A stretch of DNA of 64,000 nt from Aquatica leii (taxonomy: Eukaryota > Arthropoda > Insecta > Coleoptera > Lampyridae): positions 222,044,532 through 222,108,531 of the forward strand of contig CM069432.1 in NCBI GenBank assembly GCA_035610365.1, written 5' to 3'. Of the stretch, positions 45,725-55,777 are shown in pieces; within the stretch, counting starts at the first letter, position 1, and the number at the start of each line of letters is the position of its first letter. The notes under the pieces are model-generated. The model had not been told where the DNA came from. It did no database searches and saw only the letters and a list, made by a program, of their open reading frames with translations. A program made the translations under genes and the position numbers.

Positions 45725-47170
45725 ATGAGGTTTGACGACTTGATAACTATAAAGTAATTAGATATTTGTAGGTCGCATAGTAACGAATTATTGCTTTAGC
45801 GTTTATCTGAGACAAACTATAAGACTGTTTAAAACACGTATAAAAACGCAATCATTTCTAAAAACATCATAGACAACAATTCAAATTCTAAATTTGCGTT
45901 TGCTAATCAAATTATTTCTCACAAACATCATTTTAAGCAGAATGAGAATTAAATTTCTAAAACTGTACAATAAAGAAAATAAACTCAATCACTTAAAAAT
46001 TCTAGAAGTTCATAAATATGATAATTTGAGTTACCAAATTTATTATTGTCAATTTTTAAAATTTTCAATAGAATTTTTGGTTTCAGTTTTTATTGCATTT
46101 TCTACAACTTAAATATATTGTTTTTTATAGTTTTTCGTACTCTTCTAACTTCTTGTTTTGGCTCTCAAGAAGAGACTATGACCAAGCCTAAGTCTGGGTG
46201 TTTTACTACGACGCGGTCTAAGCCGAAAGTCGCTTATAATTTTATCCTAAACCATTAATAAAATGTAAAACAAACAGCGTCCACAAAAAAAATGAAAACA
46301 AAAATTAAGCAAGTTGTTAAACTGAGCTCTAAGAAAACTGAATTTAAAATTCATATTTCTTACATTGCAACGTTTTTTGTTTATTTAGCGGAAGTTTTGT
46401 TTTGGTTACAACCGCAGATAAACATAATCGAGCAAACAAAATGCATTTTGTTAAGTTTAATCAGTGTAAATACAAAAATATAAAGATTAGTATCTGTTGC
46501 AGCTATGTTACTAATTATTTATTTTGTAGATAACGAAAAATTCAAGAGAAGAATAATTAATACACTACATAAAGACGTTTTAAAATACGGATCTCACAGC
46601 ATTTACCACATAGTTAAAATCAGAAATCAATCTCCGCTTGAGTCAAAATCTTTATAAGAAACATATTTATTTAACGTTACAAGAAAATTTTTTCTTAAGT
46701 TTGTAGTCGTTTATCAGAAACACGCTGTATACCAGGTTACCTAATAACTCTAGATGAAATAGAACTAAAACGGGAACGCGTCATCAAGTATACAGATTTA
46801 AACCTAGCATTGTGAATGCTCTGTAAGGGTATTATTTTTTGCCTATTACCCTGCCTACCACACGTAAATAAATTTAGTATTACTACAACCATCAAATATT
46901 TTTTGTGTATTTCTTATTATCAAATTAATAATTAGATAAATAAATAAATGTAACTATGATTTTGGCTTTATTTATTTACTTTTTTATTGCTCTCACGTAC
47001 AGACGTGTTGCCTCTTCACTACAGTTTAAAGTTGTGAGGTAATTTATGCTAGCATTTGGGTAATTATTTATATATTAAAAAAATTGCTTTAACACTAATT
47101 TGTAAATATTTATATTGTGGCAGTGAGCTGTAATACGTGCGAGATACGTGTTTCAAGGCCATAGACTACT
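45725..47170. other. No supported gene
   Basis: Three overlapping frames of 63-72 codons at 45894-46483 have no motif that I recognise. 46700-46860 is slightly less AT-rich. Nothing assigned. Confidence 0.4.
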
Positions 47171-47209
47171 TTTGCAAAAGGAGCAAGAGAAAGTTTGAAA
47201 ATATTTGAT

Positions 47210-47345
47210 AAAGTTTTGAAAGAAACCTAAGCCAAGCTTGTATCCACAAACATCAAGCCAAGTCAAGTTTATATTTTTAGAAAACTTGACTTCAAGCCCA
47301 AGCTAAGCTTTTACGTTTTAATCTAAGTTATGTGGCTTGGTAAAT
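47210..47345. repeat. AAGCCAAG-rich segment with inverted repeats
   Basis: GAAGTCAAGTTTTC-type sequence near 47283 is the reverse complement of CAAGTTTATA-flanked AAGCCAAGTCAAG near 47250, and further CAAGCCAAGCTTG-like words occur on both sides. It could be the end of a DNA transposon. No partner copy in the window. Confidence 0.3.
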
Positions 47346-47349
47346 CTCT

Positions 47350-47764
47350 AATATATATTGTTACGTCTACAACGGGTGAGTGTTAGGAAAGTACTTGGAA
47401 AATTTTAGAAACAACGGTTGCTGTGTTCAACCTATTAATAAAACAGATTCGAAAAAAATATCTGCTACTATAGCAGAATATTTTAATGTAAAAGATGTCG
47501 ATTAATTTACTAGTCATTGCTTACAAAGAATATTAGCTACTTGCAAAACTAGTATAACTACATTTAAGAGACATGGCAGCTGGAGAAGTAGTAGTGTTGT
47601 TGAGGTATATTTAAAAGACAGTATTGCTTGAAAAAGACAACTTAAAAATTTTACTTGGAGAATTTTCAATGTCAAATACCGTAACTTCACAATTAGATAG
47701 AAAAAATGTTTCTATTACTAGAACATTTGTTAATTGTTTTCCTGTTGTAAATAAAAATAAATGA
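47350..47764 (+). pseudogene. Crypton tyrosine recombinase, catalytic C-terminus
   Basis: 47410-47520 has KISATIAEYFNVKDVD, then 47510-47640 reads TSHCLQRILATCKTSITTF and FKRHGSWRSSSVVEVYLKDS. This matches the end of Crypton-type tyrosine recombinases (TGHxFRRTSATxLadxGadxxxLKRHGGWRSxxVAEGYIedS), with the box II His-x-x-Arg, the His/Trp and the nucleophile Tyr region. The box II Arg is replaced by Gln here (HCLQR). The last part (to 47764, stop) gives NTVTSQLDRKNVSITRTFVN, the family's Asn/Cys-rich tail. These enzymes insert circular DNA by strand exchange. Several stops: inactive. It complements the N-terminal half at 2.9-3.25 kb, but they are 44 kb apart and are separate copies. Confidence 0.7.
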
Positions 47765-47769
47765 ATCGA

Positions 47770-49970
47770 CACATGAACTTGGTGTTTTTATGAACCTATT
47801 TAAAACAATAAAAGCCGTAATGCTCTGAAGCATAATCGTTTATTTTATGCCCGCGTATCAATGTTGTTAATAGCTGATAATGGTAATAGTAATAAACAAA
47901 TAAAAATTAATCAAACATTTTTTTAAATTTTTATAACTTCAAATTTATACAATCTTAAATAAATTATATACCAAATACAAAATTCAGAAATTTTGAATTT
48001 AAATTGGGGTTCTGAAATCTAAACAGCATTTACCAATACGAAAAAGCGCTTTTAAAGTATAGACGACGTGTCATCCCTATTTACCAAATATTTGTCTTGT
48101 ATTGTTTGAAAAAAAAATAAAAAACAAAATGGAATTCTATATAGAAATGTCGTGTTTTTCTTATAAGATATTTAATTGCAATTTATTTTAATTGACAGTT
48201 TTTATTAAGTTTAAGTGCATACATTTTTATTATGCATAAAAGCTTTACCGTTGAGTGACGTTTAAAAAAGCTAAAAATTATTTAAATTTTTTAACAAATC
48301 AATACTACGATAAGTATAACCGATTGACATAAATCAACACAATAGAAAGAAAAAACTTGCATGAAAGCGAACATTAAATGAGTAGAAGCAACAGTTTGCA
48401 ATGAGACTGTGCGTTACATTAAGCTTTAGTTACTTTGAACTGTAGCCTAAAAACTCACAGTCTAAAATCATTGACACACAACCGCCAATGTAATTATACA
48501 AGGTAGTGCTAAACAAAATTATTTAGTCATTTGCCGTGCGCATGTATACAAGTATATTGATTCGTTAGAGATGAAAAGATGTACAAGCTTAAAACATACT
48601 AACAATGAAAACCACTTTTGGTAGTTGTTAAAGTTAGTTACTTTGTAATTCAAACGTAAGAGAAAATCGGGCTTTTAACGTGCGTCTATACAACTAAACA
48701 TAACAAACATTTTATAGAAAATATATATCACTAATCTTGCTTTTAAAAACTCAAATTTTTTAATTAAAAAATTGCATAAGCATAATTGATTAAACAAACT
48801 TATCTTTCTTACGTTAGCAATTTTAAATAAACAATATCTGTGAACATTTTTTATTAACATAATAATAACAAACATTTGTTCTGTAAAGTTAAAGGTACAC
48901 AGACAATTTTACAAATCCTCAAACAAATAAACTGTCACAAAAAGTCAAACACGTGGCATTTGTAGAATTTGCGGTAATATCAACCCAAATAACTTTTTGG
49001 AAAATTATTTTATTAGTAATAATATAAGTATAGTAGAATATATAAAATTAAATACATTAATTATATGGTAAATATTTATGTAGCATAAAACAATGCTATA
49101 CACGTGTAAGATTAAAAAAAACTGTACAAATTTAGATATTATTAAAATAATGACAAAACTGTACTGTAAACAAATAGCTTAAAAGTGAATTATTTTATTT
49201 TAACAGTACCAAGTGTATCAATATATCAATAGTATTATATTATAACGAATTTTAAAACTAATTTATTTACACTAAAAATATTTACACGTTTATAACTAAC
49301 CGAACTAATTAAATAGAAATGAAAAGATGTACAAGCTTAAAAGAAGATATTAATGTTTAATAAAAACACTTACATTAGTTTATATAGTACTATCACTCAA
49401 AAGATAATGTCCGCGGATAACTTTAGTTTAACACTTGTTTACGTTAAAGTCACGCACGTTTTTAATTCGATGCACTTATCTCAACATGCGTTAATCACTT
49501 ATTTATTTAAACTTGAATAATCTTCTTAACACTGCCGACTTCGAATTACTGAAAATCACTAACCTATGATTCATTTGTTCGCTTTTATATATTTCGGCCA
49601 TCCTTCGAGAATTTTCCACATCTTTTCCAAACGTTCTAGTTGTTGATAGTAGCTTCGTAAATGCTCTTAAAGCTGAACGTTTCAATAATAACAACAAACT
49701 AAAATATACCGACGACTAAGTCTTTCCCACGGAAATATGAATCAAATATACAAAATTATGGATTTAATTACTTAAGAGTTAGATACGTACTGAGAAAAAA
49801 TAAAAGAAAATCCAGTTTGTATTTTTTTACATAAAATTTGTTTAATTCATTTTCAGCCATCCTTCGGTTTTAAGACGCTTAGCCGTTGTTGTATTATGAG
49901 GTCGACTCAACAATTTTCTCACTGAGAAAGCTGTCGGCAAGGTATCTTGTCCTGCATACCTTTTTGATTT
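47770..49970. other. AT-rich region without supported gene
   Basis: The only candidate is on the minus strand at 49700-49560, where a small ATG frame (ATG near 49598, MAEIYKSEQMNH) runs into AG|GTTAGTG, a plausible splice donor. That alone is not enough for a gene call. Elsewhere nothing recognised. Confidence 0.35.
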
Positions 49971-49974
49971 TAAT

Positions 49975-51115
49975 GCAGATTAACGATTAAAGAAGATATT
50001 GACAAACTTAGGAAATCATATGAGTTATTCAAAATTACTCCATCTACAAAATTTTTTTCTACTGATGAAACAAAAATTAAATATTTTTTAAACCGCATTG
50101 GTAATTCAATTCCAGTTCAGGATAACGTTTCTCAAGTCAAAGATGAATTTTTAAAAGATTTAGTTGCTTTAATTTTATAATATAAACTATAGGATAAACA
50201 CTTGTTGTATCGAATCCTTCTAATTCCGCCGAGAAAATTACCAAACCTGTCGTTCGACCTTCTATTGTTGATAGCGCTTTACCAAAGTCTTCTGCAGTTT
50301 GTCCGAATTTTGTCAGTCACATTAAGAGTGTTTCAGTTTTGAAATGGAATTTAAAATTTTCTAGTGATCTAATTACGATCTTTTTGAATGCACAAGTTGC
50401 CCAACTTCGTTTATTGCGTAACGTTTTAAAGCATTAGTTATTTTGGCATGTACTGATTCTTTTGCAGGTCATGCATTGATTTTTGTTACATCAGTTCGTA
50501 TTTTAGTTAACTCTTGGGAAAGAAGGTAAATGTAATGCTAAATAAAAAGACAGGGTTCACAACGGACTTAAACAAAAACAGTAAAAATAGTGTTTCCAAT
50601 AAAAAAAACCGTACTAAACATGATACTTTAGTTCTTGCGGATAGTCATGGACGTCACTGTGTGAATATATTAAACAAAAAATTCAATTTAGACAAATTTA
50701 ATGTAATGTCTTTCGTTAAACCTAATGCAACGGTAGAAAGTGTTATTTCACGAGTAACTTCAACAAGGATGACTATGTTTTCGTTATAGCTGAAGTAACA
50801 ATGTTCTAACAGGACTGTCACATAAATATGGTGCTTTAAGTGATTGCTCAAAAATTGCTAAAAAAACTAGTATCATTTTTGTTACTATTCCATACACGAG
50901 AAATAAAATATTTCTAAATAAATTAATTTATAAATATAAATGTGCGCTAATGCAAAATTGTTTCAAAAATGATATAAACTGTTTAGACATAAACGTGTCT
51001 TTACGAGATGTTCATCTGAATAAATTCAGTATTAGTTTAAACAAAAGTGGTAAATACCTACTGTGCTCAATAATAAATCAGTTTGTGAATAAAAAACAAT
51101 ATATTTAGGAACATC
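49975..51115 (+). pseudogene. CR1-like LINE ORF1 with SGNH esterase-like domain
   Basis: 49990-50180 and 50210-50440 hold protein-like sequence of an ORF1 in broken frames. 50514-50789 is open for 91 codons: near 50622, TLVLADSHGRHCVNILNKKF is SGNH block I (GDS-like), and SFVKPNATVES follows. A single-base deletion near 50794 breaks the frame at VIAxSNNVLTG, which is block III (GxNN). The shifted frame continues SIIFVTIPYTRNK and ends LRDVHLNKFSISLNKSGKYL, block V with Asp and His (DxxH). The four SGNH blocks are therefore present in order. Such esterase-like domains are known in ORF1 of some CR1/L2 LINEs, where they may help lipid or membrane association. APE follows on the same strand. Confidence 0.65.
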
Positions 51116-51330
51116 ATCTAATTGATTACGAAATCGACACTCGTTTCATTATACAAGAAAATTTGGCACAAGTTAACATGGTATAAAATAATTGCGAAGT
51201 AAACGATGGACCACATAATAATAATAATAATGTCCTCCAATAAGGAATTAATAAAACAAAAGAAACTTAGTTATGTGAAAGATCTTGGCAATAAGCTAGA
51301 TTTTGATAGGTTTTTAGCTTTTTTAGAATA

Positions 51331-51745
51331 AATTCCAATATCTTAACCATTATGCATGTTCAAAGATTACAAAATAGAATTTTAGATATTGAAATGTTTT
51401 TAGAAAATTTTAAAAATATAAATGTCATTTGTATATCAGAACACTAACTAAACTTATTTAAATGTGATACTGTATCGCTTATTGGCTTTACATTAGCAAA
51501 TCTGTTTTGTAGATCAAATCAGATTCGAGGTGGCACAGTTATTTTCATAAAAAAAGTATTTTACTCAATTACATAAACATGTATTATTGAGTGTTGATCA
51601 GTTTCTCAGTGTTGTGCTGTGGAAATAAATAGGTATAATGTAACTGTTATATGTATATATATATATATATAGAAATCCCCAAACGAACTATAACGATATA
51701 TTTTTTACACAATTGGAATACCTCTTAGATATGCACGCTAGAGGC
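51331..51745 (+). pseudogene. CR1-like LINE ORF2: APE endonuclease start
   Basis: Reads NSNILTIMHVQRLQNRILDI, FLENFKNINVICISEH, a stop where Trp is expected, then FCRSNQIRGGTVIFLKK. This is the N-terminal half of an APE-type endonuclease (N-x-QSLxxKxxxxxxxL...xxICISEHWL...xGGxxIF). Farther on, CCAVEINRYNVTVICIY is followed by a (TA)n run that has grown inside the frame, then NYNDIFFTQLEYLLDMHA. The domain nicks target DNA at insertion. ORF2 stops at about 51745, where a Penelope-like tail begins, so RT is missing. Inactive. Confidence 0.68.
51652..51671 (+). repeat. TA microsatellite inside the endonuclease relic
   Basis: About ten TA units starting within the codons for VICIY and pushing the following block (NPQTN-like) away. 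Confidence 0.85.
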
Positions 51746-51749
51746 TAGA

Positions 51750-52160
51750 GTTATTAGACAAAACAAAGATAGTATTGGTTTGGTTAGACATTCTTTAGAA
51801 ACAAGGCACAATTTCGATTTTAATAATGTTAAAATTTTAGATAAAGCATTAAATTAAAAAAAAAGATTAATAAAAGAAATGTTTCAAATAAAGAAAAAAC
51901 AACAATTGTAATAATCATAGTGACATTGATAATATAAGTAAAATTTATAATAACAATTTAATTTAATTTTGTATTATTATTTTGTTTCAAGTAGGCATAT
52001 TTCAAAATAATTTTTTGATGTTTAAAATAATTTAAGTATAACTTTGTTATATTAAAAAAATTTTATTTAGGTAAAATAATTTATAAGTCTAATGTTATTT
52101 TATATAAAATATGTTTCCTTGTAGCCCTGAAGATGACTAAATATTAGTCGAAACTGTTGG
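51750..52160 (+). mobile_element. Penelope-like 3' end: endonuclease tail and 3' UTR
   Basis: 51753-51845 reads QNKDSIGLVRHSLETRHNFD followed by FNNVKILDKAL, then after a stop RLIKEMFQIKKKQQ. This is the end of a Penelope-type GIY-YIG domain (AxxxHxxxxxHxFDFxNxKIL...RxxxE...IxK). About 220 bp of AT-rich 3' UTR follows, ending in the hammerhead-like motif at 52127. The sequence differs clearly from the 19-20 kb family, so it is another Penelope lineage. It abuts the CR1-like endonuclease relic with no visible gap, which suggests an insertion or a deletion joining the two. Confidence 0.65.
52127..52154 (+). ncRNA. Hammerhead-like motif in a Penelope tail
   Basis: CTGAAGA (52127-52133), one extra T, a perfect six-pair stem GACTAA/TTAGTC (52135-52140 with 52144-52149) with loop ATA, then GAAAC (52150-52154). 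This is the CUGANGA-stem II-GAAA core. Stems I and III are not evident and the extra base mirrors that in the 20.36 kb motif. Function unproven. Confidence 0.45.
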
Positions 52161-52164
52161 AAAA

Positions 52165-53780
52165 ATAAAAATAAAAACTCAATTTAACCAAAACATAATA
52201 AATTATTTATAAATATCTAATTAAATTAACTTCTTTACTACGTGTGTCTTAGTGTCATATGTGAATATTAGAATGAGTGAACTATTAAAAAATATCTGAA
52301 ATGCTATAGGTTTTATTTTTGAAGTGAGACTCTTTCTAAGCTTATTTTATTTTTATTCAATACAACATTGACTTAAAAAATTCGTAAAAATTTTATAAAA
52401 ATTTTGTTTAAAAACCACTTTAATTATCCTAACTCAACTTTCTTATTGCTACATAATATATATATTATTCAACGCATTTAAACAAAGACATTTATAATTT
52501 AGAAGATACATTTAAAATTTGTTTCTGTTTAATATTGTAGAACAATTGTTAATTTTGCAAATAATGATTACAAAATTTAATTTTCTTGAAATATATAATT
52601 TAGAATCAACGCAATATAAATCAAAAAATAGAAAACAAAACAAAAATATCAAGTTTTCTTTGTCTATACAATTATAGAAATTAGCTAACGTATGTAATAA
52701 ATGCAGTTCTAGTACAAACAAAAAATGCATTAATTATATACGTAAACTTAAAGCTACTGTTTTTTAGAATATCGCTACTAAACGAAAATGTGTATAAACT
52801 TCTTATTAAAAGTTTTCGAATCAATATTAATGGAATTGTGACAGACGAAGAATAAACAAGGAATGATTACGTATAATAGATGGCACATTTGGGATAAAAT
52901 TCTCCAAAGTAAACATGCGTAAAAAAGTATATCTACAAAACACTCTAGAGATATGAGACAGTTGTTTTAGAAACGATACTAAAACAAGATGACATTTATT
53001 TATTTCAGTCATTTAGATATTAGTTTTGCTCTTAGTATAATTAAATAACTACGTTTATAATTTATTGTTAGTAATAAAGAATAATCAATTTTCACTTTAC
53101 TTTGAAAAACGTTTGTAATTTTCAATAAAGTGCTATTAGTATTGATCTGATAGGGTTTGCGTAAAAACATCGACGTCGTCAAACAGATAATTTATTAATT
53201 ATTCACGTCCTTTGTTAATTGTATTTTCTGCATTTTACGGGTCATACAAATATAAAATTAATAAAAGCATTGTTTGTTTTTTTTAGTCTAATTTTGTCTT
53301 AATTTATTATGTTTAATGTATACACAGATTTAAATATATTAGTCTGATTGAATTGTTATAGGTTTAGTACTTTATGCATATTTTAAATCAGTCCTTTAAA
53401 TTAAAATAATACTTAACTTTATTAATAACGATTTGAATTTTATTCTAATACAACATTTTCAGACCGTTAAACAAGGATTTGGTTATATCAGTTTGTAAAA
53501 ATAGCGCTGTACTAAAAATGCTTATAATTTATCAATATGTTAATACACATTATTACCGTTTTACTAAAATGTAACCCAACAAAGTACAATTGAAAACAAC
53601 AAGAAATTGAAAACAACAAGAAATTGTTGCGGTAACGTAATAAACAATTTTATAACATTGATTTTTTTTATTAATTTTTTTCTTAAAAATATTATGTTTA
53701 TTTTATTGTTATTGTACAAAAAAACAGTTGAAAATTTAACTTAGAGCATATTTTTTAGTTTTATCCGCGACAAATCTTTG
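52165..53780. other. AT-rich gene-free region
   Basis: No gene seen. A 17-18 bp tandem pair (ATTGAAAACAACAAGAA twice) sits near 53589-53625. Short minus-strand frames at 52512-52730 and 52827-53012 have no motif. Confidence 0.42.
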
Positions 53781-53825
53781 CAAGCAATAAAATATTACGA
53801 GAGTTATGCTGTTAAGCTTGTTTGG

Positions 53826-53960
53826 ATGTGGTTATTTTTGTTCCTAGTGAGTGCAGCGGCGCAGACGGTATCGGAAACAAAGACAATCCACGCGAACATA
53901 TCTATAAAAACCAGAAACCTAGGAATAAATCGTATTATTTTGTGTACGTTTCACCAATAG
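53826..53960 (+). CDS. Possible signal-peptide exon
   Basis: ATG at 53826 starts MWLFLFLVSAAAQTVSETKT, with a hydrophobic core, small residues and AxA-Q, a good signal-peptidase pattern. The open frame continues to a stop at 53960 (44 codons), but a splice donor is possible at GTGAGT (53847) or GGTATCG. The stretch 53845-53920 is richer in G+C than its surroundings, as an exon might be. No downstream exon was found, so a secreted-protein gene start is only a suggestion. Confidence 0.28.
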   Translation: MWLFLFLVSAAAQTVSETKTIHANISIKTRNLGINRIILCTFHQ

Positions 53961-54815
53961 TCATCGTTTGTAACTGATCCGTGATAACAGTCCTTAATCG
54001 TCATAAGCAAACTATTAAAATATTAAACGTGGCAAACTTTGTCTGAGCTTATGTCTAAATCTAAAAAAAATGCAGAAAATATAGTATACAATGTTTAAAA
54101 TAGATTTAGCCACTATTCTACATTTTTATTTATGTTTACTTTGCTAAAAAGTAGTTCTAAATAAAAATACAAAAGTTGCTTAACTAGAAGAACGTTAGAT
54201 GCACACTGATAAAAAGAATTATGATTAAAGTCTGGACTATATGCATTAAAAAACAAGTCAAATATGCAGTAAATATGTACCAGGAATTATTTGTTTCATA
54301 CAAATTTTGGGTACAACACGATTTTCTGAGCCATCTATGATTGCACCAGGAATTATTTTGACATTTGTGATTATTTACAACTAAGATAAAAACCTTTCAA
54401 TGATGTCATTCGCGCACAGTTTATTTCAAATTTATTTTGCCTTTATTTAGTGTAGTCAGCATTTATTTTTTCTTAACCCAACAAAACTTTAAAACAAAAC
54501 GTGGTTATGAATTTGTATTAGTATTTTATTTAATTTAAATAAGATATGTTTTGATAGATTAAATACAAAATGATCTTTTATAAATTATTTCATATTTTTC
54601 TAGATTGATTGCATTATTAGAGGATGTCTCGCTCTTCACATATAATTTACTTTATTAAGAAGTAAGGGCCGTCGGGATTTGTGATTAGAAATAGGGCAGC
54701 GTGAAGATTTAAAACTTATACCATCCAACAACGACATCTTGTATTAATGGAATACTAATTACTATTTGAAATGTGAAATGTTTTGTAGAATTTTTTAAAG
54801 GATCTTAGTTTTTAA
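53961..54815. other. No supported gene
   Basis: AT-rich. 54660-54740 is less AT-rich and may be part of the P-like element that follows, but no motif is readable. Confidence 0.35.
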
Positions 54816-54819
54816 GTAT

Positions 54820-55290
54820 CTTTTTACCAGACGTTTCAATCAAGATTCCTTGGAAAACTTTATTGACTTAATTTGAGGTATGTGTGGGTAAAAGCGTACT
54901 CCATTGACTTCTCCATTTGTTTTTGCGTTTAGTGCTTTTAGAAACAAGCAGAGGTACTATTGGAGCAAATTGTGAAGTGGATGGAGATTCCTTCTAATCA
55001 AACCTGAAATTTTTTGTTTTTTCAAATACCTCTGATCCCGGCAGTATCTTAATTTATCTACAACGAATCCTAACACAACCAGCTCACCGACTCATGGCAT
55101 GTTCCGAGTCGTTACTTAGCAACCAAAATAGTGGCTATTTAGCTGGGTATCTTTTAAAACGCATATTAAATCATACTTGCGATTCATGTTGCCGTTTTTT
55201 TAACAAAGATTCAATTTCCAAGTCAAGCTTTAATTGTGTACAAAAATTACGGTTCTTTCCTTGTTTATTTAAAATCGTACTTTATTAATC
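54820..55290 (+). pseudogene. P-element/THAP9-like transposase, C-terminal part
   Basis: Near 54830-54880, FNQDSLENF in a broken frame matches the LNQDxLENFFGxIR block of P-type and THAP9-like transposases. Farther on, GTIGANCEVDGDSF (about 54957-54998) fits the NCExD block. 55094-55288 is open for 64 codons: SNQNSGYLAGYLLKRILNHT then CDSCCRFF matches ENALxYVAGYxxxKxxxxxxCxxC near the end of the protein. These enzymes excise and insert P-like transposons. RNase H-like catalytic residues cannot be judged in this decayed copy. The FRAG-like alternatives (hAT, Harbinger) fit less well. Moderate confidence. Confidence 0.52.
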
Positions 55291-55777
55291 AAGTTTATAG
55301 TGACAGTTTTTCCAGTTTTTTAGTTTGTTGACAGTCTTTCTATTGTTCGCCAAATGAATTCCTCTATCCCATTTAAACTAAATAATTCCTGTGACCTGCA
55401 TTCGAATTTATTTTAAACCAAACACCGTTTTTTAGTACCTTAACTCTTTTCCATTACTTTTGCAAACTTGTTAATAATAAACTCCACAAAAAAAAACTAC
55501 GGCTTTAACCTATAATTGACAAATTACTCTCCATCTTACTCCTTGAGATAAATGTAATTATTACCGTATTTTATGAATATTATAAATTACTTTTTTCTGT
55601 TTTGAATTTTTCAAATTTATTTTAAAATTACGATTTTAATTTAAAATATAAGACTCAAGCATATAGTTTCTTTTTAACCAATGGGAAATTTCCCTCTAAA
55701 ATTATTTATTCAGTAAATAAATACTGTTTTAACTAAAAATTAAAAAACAAATTACTAATCAAATTAATCGTTTAGAT

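Noticed and set aside
49503-49697. Minus-strand 64-codon frame that begins like a mitochondrial targeting peptide
   Set aside because: The frame opens with TTG, not ATG. The first in-frame ATG leaves only 12 codons before a possible splice donor, so there is not enough evidence for a gene.
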